From NCBI GenBank assembly GCA_004562395.1, contig SFQY01000037.1, positions 1 to 49,350 of the forward strand: 49,350 bases of DNA. Direction: 5' to 3'. Below, one piece after another: positions 7,962-18,214 of this stretch. Source of the DNA: a bacterium (lineage in GTDB: Bacteria > Bacillota > Clostridia > Oscillospirales > Oscillospiraceae). Numbering within the stretch: position 1 is the stretch's first letter; every line of letters begins with the position of its first letter. The position numbers and the translations under genes are program-made. The notes beneath the pieces are model-generated. The model was given only the letters and a program-made list of their open reading frames with translations. It did no database searches and was not told the origin of the DNA.

Positions 7962-8921
7962 GTGATTCGAAACTATACCGCCTCCGACGGCGCTTCGCTG
8001 CTGCGGCTGTGGAACACCCTGGGAGTGAAGGCGGGATACGCGCCGTTGGAGCAGACCCAATTCCGGCGGCTTCTGCTGGAGCATCCGGATTTTTCCCCGG
8101 AATATACCTTCGTTCTGGAGGAAGAGGGACAGGTGCTGGGCTTTGTCAACGGCTGCACCGGCGACCACATCCCCCGGGGAGACCTGCGGGGGTATGTCAG
8201 CTGCCTACTCCTTCAGAACCAGACGGAGGAAAACACGGCGCTTCTGCTGGGAGCCCTGGAGGACGCCTTCCGCCGGGCAGGCAGAACCCAGAGCGCCGTG
8301 ACCTTTTTCAATCCCATCCGCCTGCCCTGGATCATCCCCGGCACCCCCGGGCACCAGCACAACAACGCTCCCGGAGTCGCGGTGGACCTGCCGCTGCATG
8401 ACGCCATGCAGAAGCTGGGCTACCGGGAATTTGCCCGGGAGTGCGCCATGTATCTGGACCTTTCGGACTATTCCACCCCGGACTGGGTGGAGCGGAAGGC
8501 CGCCCGGATGGCTGAGGAAGGGTATACCGTCGCCCGCTACGATTCCCGGAAGCACCGGGGACTGGAGGAAATGGTGGTCGCCCTGGAAAATCCCATGTGG
8601 TCCGCGGAAATTCCCGCCGCCGGTAAGGCGGGGATGGATCTGCTGGTGGGCCTCCGGGGCGATACCTGCGCCGGCTTCACCGGGCCGGTCTACCCCGAGG
8701 AGACGGGACGGGGGTATTTTGCCGGAATCGGCGTGGCGCCCCAATATGAGCGCCATGGCCTGGGAACGCTGCTGTTCTACCGCCTGCTGCAGCGGGAGAA
8801 GGAAGCGGGAGCGAAATACATGTCATTGTTTACCGGGCAGACCAACCACGCGAAACAGATTTACCTTGGCGCGGGCTTCCGCATTGTGCGGACATTCGGC
8901 GTCATGCTGAAGGAGCTTTGA
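7962..8921 (+). CDS. GNAT acetyltransferase, first gene of the salvage cluster
   Basis: This 319-residue protein has an N-terminal GNAT-like half and a clear C-terminal GNAT domain with GIGVAPQYERHGLGTLLFYRLL (about residues 259-280). The GTG start at 7962 is used; the better-known family pattern MIRNYTASDGASLLRLWN follows directly. Its stop overlaps the beginning of the PIG-L gene region, so the two are translationally close. Placement with a deacetylase-like protein and MurQ suggests acetylation of an amino sugar such as glucosamine or muramic acid. That role is inference from context; general GNAT activity is well supported. Confidence 0.82.
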   Translation: MIRNYTASDGASLLRLWNTLGVKAGYAPLEQTQFRRLLLEHPDFSPEYTFVLEEEGQVLGFVNGCTGDHIPRGDLRGYVSCLLLQNQTEENTALLLGALEDAFRRAGRTQSAVTFFNPIRLPWIIPGTPGHQHNNAPGVAVDLPLHDAMQKLGYREFARECAMYLDLSDYSTPDWVERKAARMAEEGYTVARYDSRKHRGLEEMVVALENPMWSAEIPAAGKAGMDLLVGLRGDTCAGFTGPVYPEETGRGYFAGIGVAPQYERHGLGTLLFYRLLQREKEAGAKYMSLFTGQTNHAKQIYLGAGFRIVRTFGVMLKEL

Positions 8922-8923
8922 GT

Positions 8924-9631
8924 ATGGAACACAAACCGCATACCGTTCTGGCCATCGGCGCCCATATCGGCGACGCGGAGCTGACGGCGGGAGCCCTGCT
9001 GGCCACCTGCGCCGTCCAGGGAGGAAAAGCCGTGACCCTGGCCCTGACCGCCGGGGAGAAGGGCGCCCCCGCCGGGGCGGATATTGCCGAATACCGTCGC
9101 AGCAAGATCGCGGAAGCGGAGGCCTTCGCCGCGGACCTGGGAGGGGAGGCCATTGTGCTGGACTACCAGGACGGCCTTCTGCCGGATAACGATGAGGTGC
9201 GCTTCGCGGTCTGCGACGTGATCCGCAGGGTCAGGCCGGATATCATCGTGACCCACCACGGGCAGAGTATGCACAAGGATCACGCCGTCTGTCACAAAAT
9301 TGTGGTGGACGCCTGGTTCTATGCCGCCATCGAGGGCTTTCAGCGGCAGCTTCCCCGGCATTTTGCCCGGCACCTGTATTTCGCCGAAAACTGGGAGGAT
9401 GCCCCGGGATTTGAGCCTTACGTCTATCTGGACGTGACGGAGGGCTATCCCCTGTGGGAGAAGGCCATTGACCACCACTGGTTCGCGGTCCATTCCACCA
9501 GCTTTCCCTATAAGGAATACTATGCCCACCTGAAACGCATCCGGGGCATCCAGGGCCGGAAGGGCTACTGCGAATGCTTTATGATCCCCCCGGAGCAGCA
9601 CCGGCTGGTACAGACATTGGAGGATATTTGA
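8924..9631 (+). CDS. PIG-L family deacetylase-like protein
   Basis: The 235-residue protein has the PIG-L/LmbE fold, which removes acetyl groups from N-acetylglucosaminyl compounds using Zn2+. The N-terminal motif reads AHIGDAE (residues 13-19), where the usual motif is AHPDDxE: His14, Asp17 and Glu19 remain, but Gly16 stands where the catalytic Asp normally sits. A second His cluster, MHKDHAVCHK, provides the remaining metal ligand region. ATG at 8924 is preferred over TTG at 8918 because AAGGAG is 8 nt away. It overlaps nothing and is followed by murQ after 1 nt. It may be an altered deacetylase or a binding protein. Confidence 0.85.
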   Translation: MEHKPHTVLAIGAHIGDAELTAGALLATCAVQGGKAVTLALTAGEKGAPAGADIAEYRRSKIAEAEAFAADLGGEAIVLDYQDGLLPDNDEVRFAVCDVIRRVRPDIIVTHHGQSMHKDHAVCHKIVVDAWFYAAIEGFQRQLPRHFARHLYFAENWEDAPGFEPYVYLDVTEGYPLWEKAIDHHWFAVHSTSFPYKEYYAHLKRIRGIQGRKGYCECFMIPPEQHRLVQTLEDI

Positions 9632-10350
9632 TATGGTAGAACTGAAAAAGATCGCCACGGAACAGCGCAACCCCAACACCACCCACATCGACACCCTTTC
9701 CACCGTGGACATGGTCAGACTCATCAATCAGGAGGATAAAAAGGTGGCGGAGGCAGTGGGTCTGGTCACCGACCGGATCGCTCAGGCTGTGGATGTCATC
9801 GCGGACCGCCTGGGAAAGGGCGGGCGTCTGATCTACTGCGGCGCGGGAACCTCGGGAAGACTGGGGATCCTGGACGCGGTGGAGTGTCCGCCCACCTATT
9901 CCACGGACCCGGAAATGGTCCAGGCCCTGATGGCCGGAGGGTATGGCGCCATCTTCAAGGCGGTGGAGGGCGCCGAGGACAGCAAAGAGCTGGGTGTGGA
10001 GGATATGAAGAAAATCGCCTTCAGTGAGAAGGACGTGCTGGTGGGCATCGCCGCCAGCGGCCGGACGCCCTATGTCATGGGCTGCATGGCCTATGCCAAG
10101 GAGCTGGGGGCTCCCACCGTGGCCGTGACCTGCTGTCCCGGATCGGAGCTGGACGCCTTTGCCGATATCGGCATCGCTCCCGCCCCCGGACCGGAGGTCA
10201 TCACCGGCTCCACCCGCATGAAATCCGGCACCGCCCAGAAGATGGTGCTGAACATGCTCTCCACCGGCGCCATGATCAAGCTGGGCAAGGTCTACGGCAA
10301 CCTGATGGTGGACGTAAAGCCATCCAACGAAAAACTGATCCGCCGGTGCG

Positions 10351-12051
<1,701 letters not shown>

Positions 12052-12118
12052 GGGATGATTCCCCCCTTTTCTTTTCAGTTTATCCGGCGCAAAACAGTTT
12101 GTCAAGGAGGTAATCACA

Positions 12119-13267
12119 ATGGTTTTCTTCGGCGTGGACCGGGCGGCGGAATTTGCGGCCCTTTTCAGAGGCCGGGTGGCCTTGCTGACCGGCCCCTCCG
12201 GCCGCACCACGGACAACCGTTCCACCGTGGAGGTGCTGCAGCGCTGCTGTGATCTGCGGCTGCTGCTGGCTCCGGAGCATGGCATCCGGGGAGACAAGGC
12301 CGCGGGAGCGCTGTTCGAGGATGAGATCGACGGGGAAAGCGGCCTGCCGGTGCGCAGTCTGTATACCAAAGCGTCCAAACGGCTGTCCCGGGAGACACTG
12401 GACAAATTTGACACCCTGGTTTATGACATTGCCGACGTGGGCTGCCGGTATTATACCTTTCTCTCCTCCCTGCGTTACTGCATAGAGGACTGCGCCGCCG
12501 CCGGAAAGCGGCTGGTGGTGCTGGACCGGCCCAATCCCCTGGGAGACCGGGTGGAGGGCGGCATCCTGCGGGAGGAAGCGGCCAGCTTCGTGGGGTGCTA
12601 TCCGATCCCGGTGTGCTACGGCCTGACCTGCGGAGAACTGGCGCAAATGATGAACGGGGAGCTGCAGGCGGGGTGTGACCTGCATGTGGTACCCTGCGGC
12701 GGGCTGACCCGGGAGATGACCTTCCGGGACTGGGGACATTACTGGGTCATGCCCAGTCTTGGGATCCCCCGCTTCGAAACGGCGCTGCTGTATCCCGGCA
12801 CCTGCCTCATCGAGGGCACCAACTGCTCCGAGGGCCGGGGCACCGCCGATCCCTTTGCCATTGTCGGCGCGCCCTACATCCGGGCGGAGGAACTCAGCGG
12901 AGCCTTCAACGCCTTGGGCTGCCCGGGGGTGACGGCCACTCCGGTGTACTTTACACCCACGGCCTCCAAGCACCAGGGAGTCCTCTGCGGCGGGATCCAT
13001 CTGCACATCACCTCGGAAAAGGCCCTGGAGTCGGTAAAGCTGGGGGCCCGGCTGCTGGACCTGCTGCGAAGGCTCTATCCGGCGGACTTCGCTTTCCTGC
13101 CGCCGGTCCGGCAGGACGGAAAGATCTTCCTGTCCCTGCTGGCGGGCCACCGGGATTTTGAAGATCCCGCCTGGGATCCGGAGGCGCTTCTGAACCGCTA
13201 TGACCGGGAAAGCCGGGAATTCCGGCTCCGGAAGGCGCCCTATGAAATTTACAAAAAGGAGCTGTAA
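12119..13267 (+). CDS. namZ: Exo-beta-N-acetylmuramidase NamZ (DUF1343)
   Basis: NamZ releases MurNAc from the non-reducing end of MurNAc-GlcNAc and peptide-free glycan pieces. The 382-residue protein has the family blocks LLAPEHGIRGD (49-59, carrying the likely catalytic Glu53), VYDIADVGCRYYTF (101-114), LDRPNPLG (135-142) and EGTNCSEGRGT. The B. subtilis enzyme is secreted; here the protein begins directly with the catalytic fold and has no signal peptide, so it should be cytoplasmic. AAGGAGGT lies 8 nt before the ATG. It is divergent from anmK and followed by nagZ after 4 nt. Confidence 0.93.
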   Translation: MVFFGVDRAAEFAALFRGRVALLTGPSGRTTDNRSTVEVLQRCCDLRLLLAPEHGIRGDKAAGALFEDEIDGESGLPVRSLYTKASKRLSRETLDKFDTLVYDIADVGCRYYTFLSSLRYCIEDCAAAGKRLVVLDRPNPLGDRVEGGILREEAASFVGCYPIPVCYGLTCGELAQMMNGELQAGCDLHVVPCGGLTREMTFRDWGHYWVMPSLGIPRFETALLYPGTCLIEGTNCSEGRGTADPFAIVGAPYIRAEELSGAFNALGCPGVTATPVYFTPTASKHQGVLCGGIHLHITSEKALESVKLGARLLDLLRRLYPADFAFLPPVRQDGKIFLSLLAGHRDFEDPAWDPEALLNRYDRESREFRLRKAPYEIYKKEL

Positions 13268-13271
13268 TGCA

Positions 13272-14798
13272 ATGACCATTCAACAGATGCTGGGCCAGAA
13301 GCTGGTATTCGGTTTCCACGGAACGGAGCTGTCTGAGGAATTCATTTCCCTGGTGAAGGAGTATAAGATCGGCAATGTGATCCTCTTTCTGCGCAATGTC
13401 CAAAGCGCGGACCAGCTGCGCAGGCTCTGTGCCCAGATCCAGGAGCTGATCCAGGCGGAAACCGGATATCCTGCCCTGATCATCATCGACCAGGAGGGGG
13501 GAATGGTGACCCGGCTGCCCCAGGACGCGGTGAACGTACCCTGCGCCATGGCGCTGGCGGCCACCGGCGATCCGGAAAACGCCCGCAGAGCCTCCGAAAT
13601 CACCATCCGGCAGCTCCGGGGCCTGGGCGCCAACTTCAATATGGCGCCGGTGCTGGATGTGAACAACAACCCCCAAAATCCCGTGATCGGCATCCGCAGC
13701 TTCGGCGATGATCCGCAGCTGGTGGCTGCCTTCGGCAGGGCGGCGCTGGAGCCCTACGCCGGAAGCGGGATCCTCTGCTGCGGCAAGCATTTCCCGGGCC
13801 ACGGGGATACCGCCGTGGACAGCCATCTGGGGATTCCCCGGGTTGACAAGACGGAGGAGGAGTTGGAAAAGCTGGAGCTGATCCCCTTCCGCCGGGCTGC
13901 TGAGGCCGGGATTCCCGCCATCATGATCAGCCATGTGCTGTTCCCTAAGATTGAGAAAGAAGAGATCCCCTGCACCATGTCCCGCCGGATCGTCACCGGC
14001 CTTCTGAAGGAAAAAATGGGATATCAGGGCCTGATCTTGACGGACTGCATGGAAATGGGCGCCATCCGGGACTACTATGGAACCCCCCAGGGAACCGTGG
14101 CCGCCATTCGGGCGGGAGTGGATCTGGCAGAAATTTCCAGCACCATCGGATTGGAGCGGGGGGCTGCCCAGGCGGTGGCCGAAGCGGCTGCCCGGGGCGA
14201 ATTTGATATGGAGGAGATCCGGGCCTCCGTGGAAAAGATCCTGCAATTCAAGAAAAAGGTCTGCTACGAGATCGACCCCTCCCTGTGCAACCGGGAGGAG
14301 GACCGTCAGGCGGCGAGGCAGATGAGCCGCCAGGCCGTCACCTGCTGCAGCGGAACACCGATTCCGGCTGACGAGAGGACCTTCTTCTGCGGCTGCGCGG
14401 ACTACCGTGCCTCCGGCGCGGGAAATGAGGACGGCAGCGCCGGCCCCTTCTCGGAGTACATGGCCAAGGCCTTCGGCGCGGTTGGGGTCGTGACCTCCAA
14501 GGACCCGGATCCGGAGGAGATCCGCCGGACGGCCCTGCAGGCGGCCCAGTACGACAGCATTGTCCTGTCCACCTGCAACGGCCACCTGTTCCGGGGACAG
14601 ATCGCCCTGGCCCGGGCGCTGGCGGAAACCGGCAGGCCTCTGACTGTGGTGGCGCTGCGCAATCCCTACGACATTCCGCTGCTGCCGGACTGCCAGTGTG
14701 CCATCGCGGCCTATGACTACACCACACCCAGCTTTATGGCTCTTGAGGAAATCTTCCGGGGCGGCGCCATGACGGGAAAGCTTCCCGTGAAGCTGTGA
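13272..14798 (+). CDS. nagZ: Beta-N-acetylhexosaminidase NagZ (GH3)
   Basis: NagZ removes terminal GlcNAc from muropeptide or chitooligosaccharide ends. Family marks include IDQEGG (72-77), KHFPGHGDTAVDSH (172-185), which carries the His-Asp catalytic pair, and the nucleophile loop LTDCMEMGAI with Asp258. After the GH3 barrel a C-terminal domain reaches 508 residues, longer than the E. coli single-domain enzyme and closer to Gram-positive NagZ. No signal peptide is present, unlike B. subtilis NagZ. The ATG at 13272 is chosen over an upstream in-frame ATG at 13200, which lies inside namZ; AAAGGAG sits 10 nt before it. Confidence 0.93.
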   Translation: MTIQQMLGQKLVFGFHGTELSEEFISLVKEYKIGNVILFLRNVQSADQLRRLCAQIQELIQAETGYPALIIIDQEGGMVTRLPQDAVNVPCAMALAATGDPENARRASEITIRQLRGLGANFNMAPVLDVNNNPQNPVIGIRSFGDDPQLVAAFGRAALEPYAGSGILCCGKHFPGHGDTAVDSHLGIPRVDKTEEELEKLELIPFRRAAEAGIPAIMISHVLFPKIEKEEIPCTMSRRIVTGLLKEKMGYQGLILTDCMEMGAIRDYYGTPQGTVAAIRAGVDLAEISSTIGLERGAAQAVAEAAARGEFDMEEIRASVEKILQFKKKVCYEIDPSLCNREEDRQAARQMSRQAVTCCSGTPIPADERTFFCGCADYRASGAGNEDGSAGPFSEYMAKAFGAVGVVTSKDPDPEEIRRTALQAAQYDSIVLSTCNGHLFRGQIALARALAETGRPLTVVALRNPYDIPLLPDCQCAIAAYDYTTPSFMALEEIFRGGAMTGKLPVKL

Positions 14799-14807
14799 GG
14801 ACGGACT

Positions 14808-15698
14808 ATGTTTTTACTTGGAATTGACGGCGGCGGCACCCATACCAGGGCGGAGCTGCGAGGAGAGGACAACCGTCTGCTGAAGCGGATGGAGTTCGGC
14901 CCCTTTAATCTGAATGCCATCGGGGAGGATGCCTTCCGCAGGCTCCTTCGGGAGGTTTTTGCCGCCTGCGGCGATATGAGAGAATGCGCGGGGGCCTGCT
15001 TCGGCGTGGCGGGGATCTCCAATCCCGCGGTGGGCCGGATCCTGGCCCAGGAGCTTCAGAGCGCCGGCTTTGCCGGGGAATGGAAGCTCTGCGGGGATCA
15101 GGAGATCGCGCTGCGGGGGGCCATGGACACACCCGGCGTGGTGGTCATCGCCGGAACCGGCTCCATCTGCTTCGGCAGGAACGGAGCCGGACAGACGGCC
15201 CGAAGCGGCGGCTACGGCCACCTGATTGACGACGGCGGCAGCGGCTATGCCCTGGGCAGGGATGTGCTCAGCGCCGCGGTCCGGGCCGCGGACGGCCGGG
15301 GGCAGGGAAGGGCGCTGCTGGAAGCGGTCTATGCCGGACTGGGAGGCACCACGCCTGCGGACATCGTGTCCTTTGTCTACAGCCCGGATACCGATAAGGC
15401 TGCCGTGGCGAAGTTTTCCGGCATCGCGCTGGAGCTGGCCGCCGCCGGAGAGGAAACGGCCCGGGAGATCCTTGCCCGGGAGGGGGAGGAGCTGTGCGCC
15501 CTGGTGGAGGCGGTGCAGCGGAAGCTGGACCTGCCGGGCTGCCCCATCGCGATGCTGGGCGGCCTGCTGAGTGGGGACAATCCTTACCGCCGTCTGGCGG
15601 CGGAAAAGCTGTCCCGGCTGGGACAGCCTGTTGCTCCGGCCCATGACGCCCTCTGGGGCGCTGCCCAGATGGCCTGGGAGCTGCGGCGGGAGTCATAA
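14808..15698 (+). CDS. BadF-type amino-sugar kinase (GlcNAc/MurNAc kinase)
   Basis: The 296-residue ASKHA-fold kinase shows GIDGGGTHT (4-12) for the first phosphate loop, a VVVIAGTGSI second loop and GGYGHLIDDGGSGYALGR, as in BadF/BadG/BcrA-type GlcNAc kinases. Clostridium acetobutylicum MurK of this group phosphorylates both MurNAc and GlcNAc. Here it closes a namZ-nagZ-kinase set, so it should convert the MurNAc and GlcNAc released inside the cell to the 6-phosphates used by MurQ and the NagA/NagB route. It begins 9 nt after nagZ. Assignment to MurNAc rather than only GlcNAc is inference. Confidence 0.88.
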   Translation: MFLLGIDGGGTHTRAELRGEDNRLLKRMEFGPFNLNAIGEDAFRRLLREVFAACGDMRECAGACFGVAGISNPAVGRILAQELQSAGFAGEWKLCGDQEIALRGAMDTPGVVVIAGTGSICFGRNGAGQTARSGGYGHLIDDGGSGYALGRDVLSAAVRAADGRGQGRALLEAVYAGLGGTTPADIVSFVYSPDTDKAAVAKFSGIALELAAAGEETAREILAREGEELCALVEAVQRKLDLPGCPIAMLGGLLSGDNPYRRLAAEKLSRLGQPVAPAHDALWGAAQMAWELRRES

Positions 15699-15723
15699 AA
15701 AAGTAGCATACTACATTTTTTGT
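15696..15723 (+). terminator. Terminator after the salvage operon
   Basis: AAAAAAGTAG pairs with CTACATTTTTT around CATA just past the kinase stop codon. The stem is short but has a long T-run. Confidence 0.55.
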
Positions 15724-15732
15724 ACATAGACC

Positions 15733-15786
15733 TTGAAATGGGATTCCGGAATATGGTATACTCTTTCATATACCATATTCCGGAAT
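15733..15786 (+). promoter_or_regulatory. Promoter overlapped by an 18-bp inverted repeat
   Basis: TTGAAA (15733-15738) and TATACT (15757-15762) are 18 bp apart. ATTCCGGAATATGGTATA (15743-15760) is the exact reverse complement of 15769-15786, with an 8-nt loop. The repeat covers the -10 box and, if transcribed, gives an 18-bp stem. It could be an operator or an RNA switch for the leader-MATE unit. Confidence 0.6.
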
Positions 15787-15879
15787 TGCTGCTCCGGGGG
15801 GCCGTTCCTTTCCCCGGCCATGATGAGGTCCATGCGGCAATTCGGCTGAACGGCCGCGCCGCCGGAGGAGGTCCCGATA

Positions 15880-15951
15880 ATGAAAAGTGTCCGCTTTTCG
15901 CTGCGGGGTTGTACCAGAAGATCAATACAGAAGGGAAAACAGCTGCTATGA
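15880..15951 (+). CDS. 23-residue leader ORF overlapping the MATE start
   Basis: A perfect AGGAGG at 15867-15872 is followed 7-8 nt later by ATG at 15880, opening a 23-codon frame rich in Arg and Lys (MKSVRFSLRGCTRRSIQKGK, then QLL). Its TGA shares an ATGA with the MATE start at 15948. The MATE gene itself has only a weaker AAGGG site 12 nt upstream, so its translation likely depends on ribosomes finishing the leader. This layout fits translational coupling or drug-responsive attenuation. Not a recognised family. Confidence 0.6.
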   Translation: MKSVRFSLRGCTRRSIQKGKQLL

Positions 15952-17339
15952 ACCAGAAAAAAGCCCAAAACCAGAACCAGCGAAGACAAATGATGCTGGA
16001 GGACCCCATCTCCCGGGTGATCCCCAAAATGGCGATCCCCACCATCGTCGCATTCCTGATCAACTCCATCTACTCCCTGGCGGACACCTATTTTGTCAGC
16101 TCCCTGGGTACCCAGGCCACGGCTGCCGTCAGTGTCAACGCCTCCCTGGACCAGCTGATCATGATGGCCGGTTCCATGCTGGCGGTGGGCGCCAACAGCT
16201 ACATCGCCCGGCTGCTGGGCAAGGGGGATGACCGGGAGGCCAGCCGGGTACTGTCCACCGCCTTCTTCCTGGCCATGGGGCTGGGAACGACTCTGATGAT
16301 TCTGGGCAGCGTGTTCATGACGCCCATGGTCCGGCTGCTGGGGGCCACCCCCACCTGCGAGCGGTATTCCATCGACTACGCCACCTATGTGCTGTACGCC
16401 GCTCCCTTTATGGCCGCCAACTTCGTCATGAACCAGTGCCTGCGAAGTGAGGGCAGCGCCACGCTGTCCATGGTGGGCATGGGCTTCGGCGGCATTCTGA
16501 ACTGCGTCCTGGACCCCATATTCATCTTCGGACTGAACATGGGTGTGGCGGGGGCATCCCTGGCCACAGCCATCTCCAAATGGGTCAGCTTCGCCATCCT
16601 CATCTTCCCCTACCTGACCCGGCGGAGCCTGCTGCACCTGTCCATCCGGAATTTCTGCTTCTCCAAGGGGATCATTTCCGAGATCGTCAGCGTGGGATCC
16701 TCCTCCATGTTCCGCTCCGGACTGTCGGTGGTGGCAGGGATCCTGCTCAACAGTCTGGCGGGAAATATCTCCGATTCGGTGCTGGCCGCCATCGGCGTCT
16801 GCACCAAGGTCATGATGTTCCCCTTCAGCATCATTCTTGGATTCGGAAGCGGTTTCCAGCCCGTGGCGGGCTTCAACTGGGGTGCCAAGCGCTATGACCG
16901 GGTGCGGGAGAGCTACCGGTTCAGTGCCAGAGTGGCGCTGATCGGTTCCACGGCCATGGCGGTGCTGATCGCCCTGCTTGCCGATACCTTCATTGTCATC
17001 TTCGCGGGCAGTGACCATGAAATGCGCCGGATCGGCGTGATCTGCATGGTCTCCCAGTGCATCGCCCTGCCCATCCACGCCTGGGTGGCGGTGGTGAATA
17101 TGTTCTGCGCCGGCCTTGGCAACGCCAAGGGAGCCCTGGCACTGTCCACAGCACGGCAGGGTACCTGCTTCATTCCCATCCTGTATCCCATGGCCTGGCT
17201 CCTTGGCAGCTATGGCGTGGCAACGGTGCAGGCGGTGGCGGATGTGCTGTCTCTGGCGCTGGCCATCCCGATCATCATCGGCATGAAGAAAAAGATCGAC
17301 GCGGCCCAGCGCAGCCTGGAAGCCCAGCCGGTGGGTTAA
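15948..17339 (+). CDS. MATE family efflux transporter (second)
   Basis: The 463-residue protein opens with a hydrophilic stretch (MNQKKAQNQNQRRQ), then LEDPISRVIPKMAIPTIVAFLINSIYSLADTYFV, the MATE N-terminal half; about twelve helices follow in two six-helix repeats. It belongs to a different branch from the first MATE protein in the window and exports an unknown compound. The frame is open from 15720, but the start at 15948 is preferred because the MATE fold begins there and it overlaps the leader ORF stop. A palindromic promoter lies 160 bp upstream. The esterase gene begins 19 nt after its stop. Confidence 0.88.
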   Translation: MNQKKAQNQNQRRQMMLEDPISRVIPKMAIPTIVAFLINSIYSLADTYFVSSLGTQATAAVSVNASLDQLIMMAGSMLAVGANSYIARLLGKGDDREASRVLSTAFFLAMGLGTTLMILGSVFMTPMVRLLGATPTCERYSIDYATYVLYAAPFMAANFVMNQCLRSEGSATLSMVGMGFGGILNCVLDPIFIFGLNMGVAGASLATAISKWVSFAILIFPYLTRRSLLHLSIRNFCFSKGIISEIVSVGSSSMFRSGLSVVAGILLNSLAGNISDSVLAAIGVCTKVMMFPFSIILGFGSGFQPVAGFNWGAKRYDRVRESYRFSARVALIGSTAMAVLIALLADTFIVIFAGSDHEMRRIGVICMVSQCIALPIHAWVAVVNMFCAGLGNAKGALALSTARQGTCFIPILYPMAWLLGSYGVATVQAVADVLSLALAIPIIIGMKKKIDAAQRSLEAQPVG

Positions 17340-17357
17340 TTTAAGGAGATTCGGATT

Positions 17358-18134
17358 ATGATTGTCAAACAGGATTTTCTGTATTCCCCCAAGGGCGCCA
17401 ACCGCCCGCTGCATATCTATCTGCCGGAGGCTTGCCTTCACAGGGAGGAACGCTTCCCGGTCATGTATTTCTTTGACGGACACAACCTCTTTTCCGATGA
17501 GGATGCCACCTACGGCAAGTCCTGGGGACTGAAGACCTTCCTGGAGGGCTGGGGCAAGGAAATGATCGTGGTGGGTATAGAGTGCGGCCACGACGGAAAC
17601 GAACGGCTCAGCGAATACCTGCCCTATCCCGCCGATCCGGGAAGCTGGTTTGCCGAATACGAACCCATGGGCGAGACCACCATGGACTGGATCGTAAAGG
17701 AGGTCAAGCCCTTTATCGACCGGAACTACCCCACCATTCCCTTCCGGGAGTGTACCGGCATTGCCGGATCCAGCATGGGCGGATTGATGTCTCTGTACGC
17801 CGCGGTGCGCTATAACCGGTGGTTTTCCAAAGCGGGCTGCCTGTCCAGTGCCGTTGGCTGCTGCATGGGGCCGCTGATGCAGGACCTGGAGGCGTGCGCG
17901 TTCAGCCCCGATACCCGGATCTATCTGTCCTGGGGCAGCCGGGAGGCCGGTGTCAAGGACCCGGACCGGGAGGACCGGGGCAGCAGAACCTACCACTGCA
18001 ACAAGCGGATCGCGCTCTGCGCCGAAGGCCGCGGTGCGGCGGTGAAGCTGCGCTGCCAGGTGGGCGGCGGACACTGCGAGGCGGACTGGGAGAAGCTGGT
18101 GCCGGAATTCATGAACTTCCTCTGGATGGCGTGA
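17358..18134 (+). CDS. Putative alpha/beta-hydrolase esterase (esterase D family)
   Basis: The 258-residue protein has the PF00756-type fold: an early MYFFDGHNLF strand and oxyanion region, and the nucleophile elbow AGSSMGG with Ser139. A terminal GGGHCEADWE segment supplies the catalytic His. No signal peptide is present, so it should be cytoplasmic. Members remove acyl groups from sugars or other esters. It follows the MATE gene at 19 nt and may share its transcript; whether the pair handles a common compound is unknown. TTAAGGAGA precedes the ATG. Confidence 0.85.
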   Translation: MIVKQDFLYSPKGANRPLHIYLPEACLHREERFPVMYFFDGHNLFSDEDATYGKSWGLKTFLEGWGKEMIVVGIECGHDGNERLSEYLPYPADPGSWFAEYEPMGETTMDWIVKEVKPFIDRNYPTIPFRECTGIAGSSMGGLMSLYAAVRYNRWFSKAGCLSSAVGCCMGPLMQDLEACAFSPDTRIYLSWGSREAGVKDPDREDRGSRTYHCNKRIALCAEGRGAAVKLRCQVGGGHCEADWEKLVPEFMNFLWMA

Positions 18135-18177
18135 TCCGAGGTGCCGGGCTCCCTGCCGGTTCATACGAAAAAATCGG

Positions 18178-18207
18178 AAACCGGCGTGCCGCGGCACGCC
18201 GGTTTTT
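18178..18207. terminator. Bidirectional terminator
   Basis: AAACCGGCGTGCC and GGCACGCCGGTTT pair around a 2-nt centre with A and T runs on either side. It lies between the convergent esterase and GH18 genes and suits both. Confidence 0.85.
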
Positions 18208-18214
18208 CTATGCT

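Noticed and set aside
15711..18197. An 828-residue minus-strand frame opposite the second MATE and esterase genes
   Set aside because: It is rich in Gly, His and Gln without domain pattern, which is typical of antisense shadow frames in this base composition.
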